Source: Ralstonia soli (GTDB lineage Bacteria; Pseudomonadota; Gammaproteobacteria; Burkholderiales; Burkholderiaceae). From it: 64,000 nt of DNA. Below the pieces are notes generated by a model. That model searched no databases. It saw only the letters and a list, made by a program, of their open reading frames with translations, and was not told where the DNA came from. Each line of letters opens with the position of its first letter. The first letter of the stretch is position 1. The stretch is taken from contig NZ_JAMXHT010000010.1 of assembly GCF_023955655.1 (NCBI RefSeq), forward strand, positions 87,005 to 151,004, written 5' to 3'. The position numbers were made by a program, and so were the translations under genes. Shown here one piece after another: positions 1 to 9,400 of the stretch.

Positions 1-78
1 CAGGGTGTCGTGATCGTCGACCAGGTCGGAAAACATCAGGCACACGTGCCCGGGCGTTTCGTAGAGCGTGGTGACCAT
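1..78 (-). CDS. N-terminal fragment, probable MBL-fold metallo-hydrolase (partial)
   Basis: Only the first 26 codons are inside the window; the gene runs leftward off the edge. The start is the ATG read on the minus strand at 78-76, and the reading begins MVTTLYETPGHVCLMF. From memory this resembles the N-terminus of proteobacterial metallo-beta-lactamase-fold proteins of the oxygen-binding di-iron type, which begin with a similar MVTTLYE stretch. No metal ligands are visible in so short a piece, and no strong ribosome-binding site precedes the ATG. The family call is therefore a weak inference. Confidence 0.4.
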   Translation of the reverse strand, partial: MVTTLYETPGHVCLMFSDLVDDHDTL

Positions 79-328
79 GGGATGGGAAGGGTGCAGGTTG
101 GAATGCCGCGATGGTCGCGCAGCGACTGCCTGGTACGCTTGATCCGTGTCAAGGCAGTTGTGGTGCCGGCGTTGGCTGTGGTGAGCCGTTGATCCGGCCT
201 GGGACCGGTCTCACGTGATAAACTTTTGATTTTTAACGCTTTGCGCGAGCCGTTGGCGGCGCTTCCTACTGTTCCCGCCCGCGCCAATCGCGCGCCTGCC
301 ATGCCCCTCGGCATGCCGCATCTCCCCT
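79..328. other. Intergenic region between divergent genes
   Basis: This 250-base spacer separates the leftward partial hydrolase from the rightward rhlE. It must hold both promoters. I see no convincing -35/-10 pair. The most AT-rich stretch is around 217-238, about 100 bases before rhlE, which would leave a fairly long 5' untranslated leader if the promoter lies there. Confidence 0.4.
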
Positions 329-1825
329 ATGAATACTGCAACGATGTCTGAAGCGTCTGAAGCGCCGGCCAATGAATCGGTGACGTTCGACAGCTTCGGC
401 CTGCATCCGGACGTCCTCCGCGCGCTGACCGAAAGCGGCTACACCAAGCCCACGCCCATCCAGGCGGCGGCCATTCCGGTGGTCACCGCCGGCCGCGACG
501 TCATGGGCGCCGCGCAAACCGGCACCGGCAAGACCGCCGGCTTCTCGCTGCCGATCATCCACAATCTGCTGCCTGACGCCAACACGAGCGCATCGCCGGC
601 ACGCCACCCGGTGCGGGCGCTGATCCTCACGCCCACGCGCGAGCTGGCTGACCAGGTGTACGACAACGTCGCCAAGTACGCGAAGTACACGGCGCTGCGC
701 AGCGCGGTCGTGTTCGGCGGTGTCGACATGAACCCGCAGACCGAGCAACTGCGCCGCGGCGTGGAAATCCTTGTCGCCACGCCGGGCCGTCTGCTTGACC
801 ACGTGCAGCAACGCAGCGTGAACCTCTCGCAAGTGCGCATGCTCGTGCTGGACGAAGCTGACCGCATGCTCGACATGGGCTTCCTGCCCGACTTGCAGCG
901 CATCATCAACCTGCTGCCGGCGCATCGCCAGACGCTGCTGTTCTCGGCCACGTTCTCGCCCGAGATCAAGAAGCTGGCTTCAAGCTACCTGCGCCATCCG
1001 CAGACGATTGAAGTCGCGCGCAGCAACGCCACGGCCGAGAACGTCCGCCAGGTCATCTACACCGTGCCGGACAACCACAAGCAGGCCGCGCTTGTGCACC
1101 TGTTGAAGCAGCGTGCGGATCAAGGCCTGCCGCGCCAGTGCATCGTGTTCTCCAACAGCAAGATCGGCTGTTCGCGCCTGGCGCGTGCGCTGGAGCGTGA
1201 AGGCATCAACGCCAACGCTATCCACGGCGACAAGACGCAGACCGAGCGCATGCAGACGCTCGAAGCGTTCAAGCAAGGTACCGTCGATGTGCTCGTCGCG
1301 ACCGACGTGGCTGCGCGCGGGCTCGACATCTCGCAGATGCCGTGCGTGATCAACTTCGACCTGCCGTTCAATGCCGAAGACTACGTGCACCGCATCGGCC
1401 GCACGGGCCGTGCCGGTGCGTCTGGCGATGCGCTGTCGCTGTTCGCGCCGGGCGATGAGCGTTTCCTGGCGGACATCGAAAAGCTGATCAAGCGCAACCT
1501 GCCGCGCGAGCAACTGGTTGATTTCGACCCCACCGGTGAACAGGCCCGTGACCGCGAACGCCGCGAGCGCGATGAAAAGCGCGCCCGCAGCGAAGTCCGC
1601 CGCGCCCGCGAGCGCGACGAGCGCAACGGCGCCCGCGTGCTGGATCACACGATCGTGCGCCCGGCATTCCGTCCGTCGGATGATCCGTTCTTCAATCGTC
1701 CGTACGAATCGACGGCGCCTGCTGAATCGGCAGAGGCCGCCAAGCCGGCGCAAGCGGCAGGCCACCCGCGCAGCGCCAAGCGCCCCATTGCTGCGCTGCT
1801 CGGCGGCGTACCGCGCAAGCGTTAA
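329..1825 (+). CDS. rhlE: DEAD-box ATP-dependent RNA helicase RhlE
   Basis: This 498-residue protein is an ATP-dependent RNA helicase, expected to act in ribosome assembly and RNA turnover. All the core motifs are present in order: an aromatic-Q region (SFGL, then PTPIQ about residues 41-45), Walker A AQTGTGKT at 62-69, PTREL near 102, DEAD at 175-178, SAT at 206-208 and HRIGRTGR at 354-361. The helicase core ends near residue 390. The tail is rich in Arg and Glu to about 440 and then Ala/Pro-rich, a typical RhlE feature that binds RNA nonspecifically. The start is the ATG at 329; an in-frame ATG at 344 is an alternative that would remove five residues. The gene converges with gluQ, 28 bases away, with no obvious terminator between them. 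Confidence 0.93.
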   Translation: MNTATMSEASEAPANESVTFDSFGLHPDVLRALTESGYTKPTPIQAAAIPVVTAGRDVMGAAQTGTGKTAGFSLPIIHNLLPDANTSASPARHPVRALILTPTRELADQVYDNVAKYAKYTALRSAVVFGGVDMNPQTEQLRRGVEILVATPGRLLDHVQQRSVNLSQVRMLVLDEADRMLDMGFLPDLQRIINLLPAHRQTLLFSATFSPEIKKLASSYLRHPQTIEVARSNATAENVRQVIYTVPDNHKQAALVHLLKQRADQGLPRQCIVFSNSKIGCSRLARALEREGINANAIHGDKTQTERMQTLEAFKQGTVDVLVATDVAARGLDISQMPCVINFDLPFNAEDYVHRIGRTGRAGASGDALSLFAPGDERFLADIEKLIKRNLPREQLVDFDPTGEQARDRERRERDEKRARSEVRRARERDERNGARVLDHTIVRPAFRPSDDPFFNRPYESTAPAESAEAAKPAQAAGHPRSAKRPIAALLGGVPRKR

Positions 1826-1853
1826 ATCAACGCAGCAGAACGGCGGCCGATGT

Positions 1854-2807
1854 TCACAACATGCGTGCCGCCGGGGTCAACCGTGCAACGCGGTTGGCCC
1901 ATGCCGGGACGGCTTCCCGGTAGAACGTTTCCATCTCCCCCGCGCGAATCTCCAGCCCCAGGTGCCGGGCCGCTTCAATCAGTGCGGTTAGCGGCTGGCT
2001 GCGGTTGATGGCGCGCGCGCCGGTCTGCTTGCTGAGCTTTTCCCCATCCGCGTTCACCACCACGGGCACGTGCAAGTAGCGCACGGCGGGCAGCCCCAGC
2101 AGCTGTTGTAGATAGATCTGGCGCGGCGTCGAGTCGAGCAGATCTGCGCCGCGCACCACGTCGGTGATGCCCTGCGTGGCATCGTCTACCACCACTGCAA
2201 TCTGATACGCCCACATGCCGTCGGCGCGCTTGAGCACGAAGTCGCCCACGGTTTCGGCCAGGTTCTGGCATTGCGTGCCTTGCCAGCGGTCGTTGAAGCA
2301 TACGGTGGCGGCATCCGCGTCCGGCACGCGCACGCGCCAGGCGCGCGGCTGACGGCCGTTCAGGCCGTTGCGGCAGGTGCCCGGATAGATCAGCGTCTGG
2401 TGGCGCAGGCGGCCGTTGGCATCGATGGTGGTGACGGAATCGGCGATCTCGCGGCGCGTGCAGCCGCACGGGTAGAGGCTGCCGACGGCTTGCAGTTGCT
2501 CCAGCGCCTGCTCGAAGCGCGACAGGTGCGTGCTCTGCCACTGCGGCGCTTCGTCGGGAATCAGCTGCAGTGCCTCCAACGTGGCGAGGATGTCGCGGTC
2601 TGCGCCGGGCACGTTGCGCTGGAAGTCGATGTCTTCGATGCGCACGAGCCACGTACCGCCGTGTACGCGCGCATCGAGCCAGCTCGCCAGCGCGGTGACC
2701 AGCGAGCCAATATGCAGCGGGCCCGTGGGCGACGGCGCAAAGCGGCCACGGTACGGGCCACGTGATGCGGAGGTGGATTCCGGAAATTCGAGATTGGCTT
2801 GGGACAA
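1854..2807 (-). CDS. gluQ: Glutamyl-Q tRNA(Asp) synthetase
   Basis: The protein (317 residues) is a truncated paralogue of glutamyl-tRNA synthetase that attaches glutamate to queuosine in the anticodon of tRNA-Asp. It has the class I signatures HIGS (32-35) and KLSKQ (257-261). A zinc site typical of the family is present as C114, C116, Y141 and C145. It has no anticodon-binding domain, which separates it from GltX. The start chosen is a TTG at 2807-2805, because GGAG sits seven bases upstream and the reading MSQANLEF then leads directly into the conserved GRFAPSPTG. The open frame continues upstream into the LysR gene, but nothing there looks like a homologue. It lies 53 bases downstream of the LysR gene on the same strand. 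Confidence 0.9.
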   Translation of the reverse strand: MSQANLEFPESTSASRGPYRGRFAPSPTGPLHIGSLVTALASWLDARVHGGTWLVRIEDIDFQRNVPGADRDILATLEALQLIPDEAPQWQSTHLSRFEQALEQLQAVGSLYPCGCTRREIADSVTTIDANGRLRHQTLIYPGTCRNGLNGRQPRAWRVRVPDADAATVCFNDRWQGTQCQNLAETVGDFVLKRADGMWAYQIAVVVDDATQGITDVVRGADLLDSTPRQIYLQQLLGLPAVRYLHVPVVVNADGEKLSKQTGARAINRSQPLTALIEAARHLGLEIRAGEMETFYREAVPAWANRVARLTPAARML

Positions 2808-2860
2808 CGCAGAACTCCAGGCACGGATGCCGATACGGCTATTGTGGAGGATCGATCCGG

Positions 2861-3763
2861 CTACTGCATCAGCAGGGCTTGCGCTAGGCGCGGGTCGTCG
2901 AGCTTGTCGACCCACCATTGCAGTGCCTTGCCGCGCATATTGTTGCGCCAGGCCACCTGAAAGGTGCCGGCACGGTCGTCTTCGGTGGTGGTCTTGGCGA
3001 TCAGCACGCCGGAATCCAGATACGGCTGCGCCAGCGGCACCGGCAACCAGCCGCAGCCCAGGCCGCGAATCTGTGCCTGCACCTTGTCGGCCATGGACGG
3101 CACCACCAGCGTGTCCTGGCCGGCCATGATGCCGATGGTGCGCGCTGGCAGGCTGCGTGACGTATCCCCCACGGCAACGATGCGGTGGCGCGTGATGGCC
3201 GCCGCAGGCAGCGGCTCTTCCATCTGTGCGAGCGGGTGATGTGCAGCCACTGCGAATACGAACGGAATGGTCCCGAGCGTACGCGTTTGCAGGCCCTGGA
3301 CTTGCATCGCCTGTGCCGGTCCGATCAGCAAATCCGCGCGGCCCGACAGCAGGGCATCCCACGTACCGGCCAGCACCTCGCGGCAGAAGCGCAGGCGCGT
3401 GGCGGTGTTCTCGGCGTAGAAATCCTGGATCACAGGCATGAGTGCGCGAAAGTGCATGAGGTCATCCACCACGATGGTCAGCGTGGCTTCCCAGCCAGTG
3501 GCCAGGCGCTTGACGCGACGGGCCAGTTCATCGGCGGCCTGGAGCAGATGGCGGCCTTCATCAAGCAGCGCGCGGCCGGCAGGGGTGAGTTCTGCGCGAT
3601 GGCGCCGGCGGTCGAACAGCAGCACGTCGAGATCGTCTTCGAGCTTGCGCACCACATAGGTGAGCGCCGATGGCACTTTGCCGAGCTCATGGGCGGCGGC
3701 AGCAAAGCTGCCTTTGCGTTCGATCGCATCCAGCACTTCCAGAGATTCGAGTGATAGCGCCAT
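2861..3763 (-). CDS. LysR-family transcriptional regulator
   Basis: This 300-residue protein has the LysR layout: an N-terminal winged helix-turn-helix (about residues 1-60, with GSFAAAAHELGKVPSALTY as the recognition region) and a C-terminal effector-binding domain. The start ATG at 3763 is followed by MALSLESLEVLDAIERKGSF, a normal LysR beginning. It is transcribed divergently from the pirin gene across a 106-base spacer. That is the classic arrangement for a regulator and its target, so it probably controls the pirin gene, perhaps with wrbA behind it. The effector is not known. Confidence 0.9.
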   Translation of the reverse strand: MALSLESLEVLDAIERKGSFAAAAHELGKVPSALTYVVRKLEDDLDVLLFDRRRHRAELTPAGRALLDEGRHLLQAADELARRVKRLATGWEATLTIVVDDLMHFRALMPVIQDFYAENTATRLRFCREVLAGTWDALLSGRADLLIGPAQAMQVQGLQTRTLGTIPFVFAVAAHHPLAQMEEPLPAAAITRHRIVAVGDTSRSLPARTIGIMAGQDTLVVPSMADKVQAQIRGLGCGWLPVPLAQPYLDSGVLIAKTTTEDDRAGTFQVAWRNNMRGKALQWWVDKLDDPRLAQALLMQ

Positions 3764-3779
3764 GTTCAGATTTTTTGAT

Positions 3780-3800
3780 GGTATGAATCAAAGACGTACC
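3780..3800. promoter_or_regulatory. Candidate LysR operator between lysR and pirin genes
   Basis: The divergent spacer holds an interrupted dyad GGTA-N13-TACC (3780-3783 and 3797-3800). A second CGTACC occurs downstream (3830-3835), so the half-site CGTACC is repeated 35 bases apart. It lies in the right place to control both genes, but it does not fit a clean T-N11-A LysR box, so it is only a candidate. Confidence 0.3.
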
Positions 3801-3869
3801 GCGCAACTATAGCCAATCTGCGTACCATTCACACATCAACGCAGTGATTTGGATAGGAGGTTCATCAAA

Positions 3870-4568
3870 ATGATTGAAATCCGCCCCTCGGAAGACCGCG
3901 GTTACGCAGACCACGGCTGGCTGAAGTCGTATCACAGCTTCTCGTTTGCCGATTACATGGACTCGGAACATGTCCAGTTCGGGCCGCTGCGCGTCATCAA
4001 CGAAGACCGCGTCGCCGCCGGCATGGGCTTCGGCACGCATGGCCATCGCGACATGGAAATCATCAGCTATGTGCTCGACGGCGAGCTGGCGCACAAGGAC
4101 AGCATGGGCAACGGCAGCGTGCTGCGCCCCGGCGACGTGCAACGCATGACGGCTGGGACAGGCGTGCGTCACTCCGAGTTCAACCATGCGCAGGACCAGA
4201 CCACGCATTTCCTGCAGATCTGGGTGTTGCCCGCGCAGTTGAACCTCACGCCGGGTTATGAAGAGCGCCATTTCGACGAGTCGGCCAAGCGCGGCAAGCT
4301 CGCCCTGATCGCCAGCGCCGATGGCCGTGACGATTCGGTCAAGGTGCATCAGGACATGGCCCTGTACGCCGGCAAGTTTGACGGCGCCGAAACCGCCACG
4401 TTGCCTATCGCCGAGGGCCGCCGTGCCTATGTGCACGTGGTGCGGGGCAAGATTAGTGTCAACGGCCGTACGCTGGTCGGGGGCGATGCCGCCAAGCTCA
4501 CCAGCGAAACGGTGGTGACGCTCTCAGGTGGCGAAGACAGCGAAGTGCTGGTGTTCGATTTGCCGTAA
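3870..4568 (+). CDS. Pirin family protein (YhhW-like cupin, probable quercetin dioxygenase)
   Basis: At 232 residues this protein is almost the same length as E. coli YhhW, a pirin with quercetin 2,3-dioxygenase activity. The metal ligands fall at the same positions as in YhhW: H57, H59, H101 and E103, within GTHGHRDME and GVRHSEFN. The start is the ATG at 3870, seven to eight bases after a strong AGGAGG; an upstream TTG extension is rejected because it would run through that ribosome-binding site. The cellular substrate is unknown, as for most pirins. A clear terminator follows, so it is probably monocistronic. The divergent LysR regulator is the likely controller. Confidence 0.9.
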   Translation: MIEIRPSEDRGYADHGWLKSYHSFSFADYMDSEHVQFGPLRVINEDRVAAGMGFGTHGHRDMEIISYVLDGELAHKDSMGNGSVLRPGDVQRMTAGTGVRHSEFNHAQDQTTHFLQIWVLPAQLNLTPGYEERHFDESAKRGKLALIASADGRDDSVKVHQDMALYAGKFDGAETATLPIAEGRRAYVHVVRGKISVNGRTLVGGDAAKLTSETVVTLSGGEDSEVLVFDLP

Positions 4569-4573
4569 TGTTG

Positions 4574-4601
4574 ACGGCGCACGCTGTGTGCGCCGTTTTT
4601 C
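4574..4601 (+). terminator. Rho-independent terminator after the pirin gene
   Basis: A perfect 9-bp stem ACGGCGCAC/GTGCGCCGT with a 5-base loop is followed by a T run, starting six bases after the pirin stop codon. Confidence 0.85.
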
Positions 4602-4648
4602 TTGTTCTCGTCATTCCCCGTCGTTACCCCAACCACAAGAGGATTCCC

Positions 4649-5221
4649 ATGGCACGAGTTGCAGTCGTTTATCACAGCGGTTATGGCCACACCAAGAAGC
4701 AAGCCGAGGCCGTGTTTGCGGGCGTGCAGAACGCCGGCGCCGAGGCGCACCTGATCTCGGTCACCGACGTCAATGACGACACCTGGGCGCTGCTGGCCGG
4801 TGTCGACACCATCATCTTTGGCGCGCCGACGTACATGGGCGGCGTCTCGGGTGACTTCAAGAAATTTGCTGACGCGTCGTCCAAGGCATGGTTCACGGGC
4901 GCGTGGAAGGACAAGATTGCCGCGGGCTTCACGAACTCGGCGTCGATGAACGGCGACAAATTTTCGTCGATCCAGTACCTGTGGACGCTGTCGCAGCAGC
5001 ACGGAATGATCTGGGTGGGCACGGGCATGATGCCGGCCAACAGCAAGGCCGCCACCCGCAACGACATCAACTACCTGGCGGGCTTTGGTGGCGCGCTGGC
5101 GCAATCGCCGTCGGACGCGAGCCCCGAAGAAGGCCCGCTGCCCGGCGACCTGGAAACCGCCAAGCTGTTCGGCGAGCGCGTCGTCGCCATTACCAACCAG
5201 TTCGTGCGTGGCCGTCAGTAA
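4649..5221 (+). CDS. WrbA-like flavodoxin-fold NAD(P)H:quinone oxidoreductase
   Basis: The 190-residue protein has a flavodoxin-like fold. The FMN phosphate loop is visible near the N-terminus (VVYHSGYGHTKKQAE, residues 6-20), with the second FMN contact GAPTYMGG and later a GTGMMP region. This matches the WrbA/flavodoxin family, whose members reduce quinones by two electrons and protect against redox cycling. The start ATG at 4649 is preceded by AAGAGGA. It is somewhat diverged from canonical WrbA (about 198 residues), so I give no gene symbol. It sits between two terminators and is likely transcribed alone. Confidence 0.82.
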   Translation: MARVAVVYHSGYGHTKKQAEAVFAGVQNAGAEAHLISVTDVNDDTWALLAGVDTIIFGAPTYMGGVSGDFKKFADASSKAWFTGAWKDKIAAGFTNSASMNGDKFSSIQYLWTLSQQHGMIWVGTGMMPANSKAATRNDINYLAGFGGALAQSPSDASPEEGPLPGDLETAKLFGERVVAITNQFVRGRQ

Positions 5222-5240
5222 GCTCCGTTCGCGCAAAAGA

Positions 5241-5270
5241 AAAACGCCGGCATGTCCGGCGTTTTTTATT
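5241..5270 (+). terminator. Rho-independent terminator after the WrbA-like gene
   Basis: The stem AACGCCGG/CCGGCGTT with a 4-5 base loop is followed by a T tract. It lies 20 bases past the stop codon and also separates the gene from the convergent lipoprotein ORF. Confidence 0.85.
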
Positions 5271-5283
5271 GCTCGCGTGTGCG

Positions 5284-5409
5284 TCAGAATCGCGTGCCCG
5301 TTCCGCAGAACATGCCGCGGTTGGACCCGCCCGCGCAACTGGTCGAGCAGCCGCCCAGTGCTACCAGGCAGAGCAGGGTGGCGATGAGGGCGGCAGCCAG
5401 GCGCTTCAT
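5284..5409 (-). CDS. Small putative lipoprotein, coupled to trhO
   Basis: This ORF encodes 41 residues. A positively charged start (MKRL) is followed by a hydrophobic stretch and a good lipobox, ALGGC, so signal peptidase II would leave a mature lipoprotein of only about 21 residues with two further cysteines. Its ATG (5409-5407) overlaps the trhO stop as ATGA, which suggests translational coupling. The size and build recall entericidin-like or other tiny lipoproteins, but I do not recognise a specific family. Expression is not proven; the lipobox and stop/start overlap are the evidence. Confidence 0.6.
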   Translation of the reverse strand: MKRLAAALIATLLCLVALGGCSTSCAGGSNRGMFCGTGTRF

Positions 5410-6254
5410 GCGGCGGCCTGGGTTTGGTGGAGGGCGCAGTGCGGGCAGCGCTGGCCGGGGACGTAGTCGGCCGATTGCTGCTCTTCCGGCGTCACCACGG
5501 CGCGGCAGGCAAAGCACTGCTTGGGGCCGGCCGGTAGTAACTCGGGGTTGAGCGCCGTGCGGTGGTCGAAGACGAAGCAATCGCCATCGTAATGATCGCC
5601 GCCGACTTCCTCGAAGTACTTCAGGATGCCGCCTTCGAGCTGATATACGCGCTCCACGCCGATCTCCTGCATGTGGATGGCGGCCTTTTCGCAGCGGATG
5701 CCGCCCGTGCAGAACGACACCACGGTCTTGCCGGCAAAGTCATCCTTGTGCGCGGCAATGGCGGGCGGGAATTCGGTGAACTTCTTGATGCCGTAGTCGA
5801 CAACGTTCTTGAACGTGCCGACGGCGACTTCGTAGTCGTTGCGCGTGTCGAGCATCACCACGGGGCGGCCTTCGTCGTCGTGGCCCTGGTCGAGCCAGCG
5901 CTTGAGGTCCGGGGGCGTGACAAACGGCGCGCGACCCTCTTCCGGGCGGATCAGCGGGTGGCGCATGGTGATGATCTCTTTCTTCATGCGCACCAGCAGG
6001 CGGCGGAACGGCTGGTGGTCCGAGATGCTTTCTTTCGGGTTCAGATCGGCAAAGCGGGGGTCGGCGCGCAGCCAGCCGACGATGCCGTCGATCGCCTCAC
6101 GCGAACCAGCCAGGAAGATGTTGATGCCCTCGGGGGCCAGCAGCACGGTCCCCTTCAGCTCGCGTGCCTGGCACTCGGCCAGCAGGGCGGGGCGCAGGGT
6201 CTCGCGGTCATCGAGGGTGACGAATTTGTAAGCGGAAATGTTGACGATCTGCAT
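5406..6254 (-). CDS. trhO: tRNA uridine(34) hydroxylase TrhO (rhodanese domain)
   Basis: The 282-residue protein belongs to the YceA/TrhO family, which hydroxylates U34 in tRNAs on the route to 5-(carboxy)methoxyuridine. It has an N-terminal acylphosphatase-like domain ([21 protein letters not shown] region) followed by a rhodanese domain, with the active-site cysteine C182 in [11 protein letters not shown]. The C-terminus carries two Cys-x2-Cys pairs (CFAC and CPHC) that probably bind zinc. The start is the ATG at 6254, giving [11 protein letters not shown]. No strong ribosome-binding site is seen. The antisense frame of dnaE is open in line with this gene; that extension is not real. It diverges from dnaE. 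Confidence 0.9.
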   Translation of the reverse strand: MQIVNISAYKFVTLDDRETLRPALLAECQARELKGTVLLAPEGINIFLAGSREAIDGIVGWLRADPRFADLNPKESISDHQPFRRLLVRMKKEIITMRHPLIRPEEGRAPFVTPPDLKRWLDQGHDDEGRPVVMLDTRNDYEVAVGTFKNVVDYGIKKFTEFPPAIAAHKDDFAGKTVVSFCTGGIRCEKAAIHMQEIGVERVYQLEGGILKYFEEVGGDHYDGDCFVFDHRTALNPELLPAGPKQCFACRAVVTPEEQQSADYVPGQRCPHCALHQTQAAA

Positions 6255-6392
6255 GTGCTGCCGCGCCGGTTTTTGGCGCCTTGGGTAACCCGTTGATTCG
6301 TAAGCCGAAATTATAGCCGCCCCTGCGGCCACACGGGGTTGTCGATGGTCAATCGAACCCGGGGCAAATGCTTTGCGGAAGGTGTCACCCGG

Positions 6393-6398
6393 TACAAT
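6393..6398 (+). promoter_or_regulatory. -10 element directly upstream of dnaE
   Basis: TACAAT matches the sigma-70 -10 consensus in five of six positions and ends only six bases before the dnaE ATG, which would put the transcription start at or next to the start codon. No good -35 hexamer is seen at 16-18 bases upstream. Confidence 0.4.
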
Positions 6399-6404
6399 AC
6401 GCGG

Positions 6405-9400
6405 ATGAATTCGCCGCGCTTCGTCCACCTCCGTCTCCATTCCGAATATTCCGTCGTCGATGGCAATGTCCGCCTCGACGATGCCGTCAAGGCCGCCGCC
6501 AAAGATGGCATGGGCGCCCTGGCGCTCACCGACCTCGCCAACGCCTTTGGCCTGGTGCGCTTCTACAAGGAAGCGCGCGGCAAGGGCATCAAGCCCATCG
6601 TTGGCGCCGACGTGTGGATCACCAATCACGACGAGCGCGACAAGCCCAGCCGCCTGCTGCTGCTGGTGCGCAACAGGCAGGGCTATCTGAACTTGTGCCA
6701 GTTGCTGGCGCGGGCATGGCTGTCCAACCAGCACCGCGGCCGGGCTGAAATCGCCCCCGAGTGGTTCGACGAACCTGGCGTGGAAGATGCGCCACTGGCG
6801 TCCGGCCTGCTGGCGCTGTCCGGCGCCATGGGCGGCGACATCGGCATGGCGCTGGCCAACGGCAACGACGCCTTGGCACGCAAGCTGGCGACGAACTGGT
6901 CGCGCGTTTTCCCCAACGCGTTCTACATCGAGCTGCAACGCGCCGGCCACGCCGGTACCGAGGTGTATATCCAGCAGGCGGTGAAACTGGCCTCGGCAAT
7001 GCAACTGCCGGTGGTCGCCACGCATCCGGTGCAGTTCATGACGCCGGACGACTTTACGGCGCACGAGGCGCGCACGTGTATTTCGGAAGGCGAGTTGCTC
7101 GCCAACCCGCGCCGCGCCCGCCGCTTCACGACCGACCAGTATTTCAAGACGCAGGACGAGATGTGCGCGCTGTTTGCCGACATCCCGTCCGCGCTGGCCA
7201 ACGCAGTGCAGATCGCGCAGCGCTGCAACCTCACGCTGGAGCTGGGCAAGCCGAAGCTGCCGCTGTTCCCGACGCCCGATGGCATGTCTCTGGACGATTA
7301 CCTCGTCCACCTCGCCAAGGAAGGGCTGGAAAAGCGCATGGAGGTGCTGTTCCCCGACGAGGCGGTACGCGAATCCAAGCGGCCCGAGTACTACGCACGC
7401 CTGGAATTCGAGACCGGCACCATCATCAAGATGGGCTTCCCGGGCTACTTCCTGATCGTGGCGGACTTTATCAACTGGGCCAAGAACAACGGCGTGCCGG
7501 TCGGGCCGGGCCGGGGCTCGGGTGCCGGCTCGCTGGTGGCGTATGCGCTGGGCATTACGGACTTGGACCCGCTCAAGTACAACCTGCTGTTCGAGCGTTT
7601 CCTGAACCCGGAACGTGTGTCGATGCCCGACTTCGACATCGACTTCTGCCAGCACGGCCGCGACCGCGTCATCCAGTACGTGAAGGAAAAGTACGGCAAG
7701 GACGCCGTCTCGCAGATCGCCACCTTCGGCACCATGGCCGCCAAGGCCGCGGTGCGTGACGTGGGCCGCGTGCTCGACCTCGGCTACAACTTCGTCGATG
7801 GCGTGGCCAAGCTGATCCCGTTCAAGCCGGGCAAGCTCGTCACGCTGGAAGAGGCCAAAAAGGAAGAGCCGCTGCTGGCCGAGCGCGAAGCCAACGAAGA
7901 AGAAGTCAAACAGCTGCTGGAACTTGCCCAGCGTGTGGAAGGCATGACGCGTAACGTCGGCATGCACGCCGGCGGGGTGCTGATCGCCCCTGGCAAGCTG
8001 ACCGATTTCTGCCCGCTCTACACGCAGGGTGGGGAAGACGCCGGCGTCGTCAGCCAGTACGACAAGGACGACGTGGAAGCCGTCGGCCTGGTCAAGTTCG
8101 ACTTCTTGGGCCTGACCACGCTCACGATTCTCGATTGGGCCGAGCGCTATATCCGCATGCTCGATCCATCGAAGGCGGACTGGAATTGCAGCCAAATTCC
8201 GCTGACGGACAAGAAGGCGTTCGACATCCTCAAGACGGCCAATACGGTCGCCGTGTTCCAGCTGGAAAGCCGCGGCATGCAGGGCATGCTGAAGGACGCC
8301 AAGCCCGACCGCTTCGAGGACATCATCGCCCTGGTGGCGCTGTATCGCCCGGGCCCGATGGACCTGATCCCCAGCTTCTGCGCGCGTAAGCACGGCCGCG
8401 AGAAGGTGGAGTACCCCGACCCGCGCGTCGAGCCGGTGCTCAAGGAGACCTACGGCATCATGGTCTACCAGGAGCAGGTGATGCAGATGGCGCAGATCGT
8501 GGGCGGCTACTCGCTCGGCGGCGCCGACTTGCTGCGCCGCGCGATGGGTAAGAAGAAGCCCGAAGAGATGGCCGAGCACCGCGAGCTGTTCCGCAACGGC
8601 GCCGCCAAGGATGGTCTGACCACCGAAAAGGCCGACGAAATCTTCGACCTGATGGAGAAGTTCGCGGGCTACGGCTTCAACAAGTCGCACGCGGCGGCGT
8701 ATGCGCTGCTGGCGTATTACACCGCGTGGTTGAAGGCGCATCACCCGGCCGAATTCATGGCAGCCAACATGTCGCTCGCCATGGACGACACCGACAAGGT
8801 GAAGATCCTGTATGACGACGCGGTCGGCAAGAACGGCCTGAAGGTGCTGCCGCCCGACATCAACGCGAGCCAGTACCGCTTTGCGCCCACCGATGCGAAG
8901 ACCATCCGCTACGGCTTGGGTGGTATCAAGGGCAGCGGGCAAGGCGCCATCGAAGACATCCTGCGCGCGCGCGAAGACGGCCCGTTCAAGGACTTGTTCG
9001 ACTTCTGTGAGCGCGTGGATCGTCGCCAGGTGAACCGTCGCACGATCGAAGCGCTGGTGCGCGCCGGTGCCTTCGACAGCCTCAACGAGAATCGCGCGCA
9101 ATTGCTCGCCTCGATCGGCCTAGCCATGGAAGCCGCCGAGCAGAAGGCCGCCGCTGCCAACCAAGTCTCGCTCTTCGATCTGATGAGCGGCGACGATGCC
9201 GAAGCACATCGCCCGGAACTCGTCGACGAGCCGGCCTGGACCACCAAGCGCAAGCTGCAGGAAGAAAAGCAGGCGCTGGGCTTCTATCTGTCCGGCCACC
9301 TGTTCGACGAATGCCGCGAAGAAGTGCGCCGCTTTGCGCGCACCACGCTGGCCGATCTCGCCCAGGAAGTGACGAGCAAGGGCAACGGCGGCGGTGGCGC

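Noticed and set aside
6255..9101. Very long minus-strand open frame antisense to dnaE, continuous with trhO
   Set aside because: The translation is low-complexity (His, Val, Arg, Gln and Ala-rich) with no motifs, and it lies exactly opposite dnaE codons. It follows from high third-position GC.
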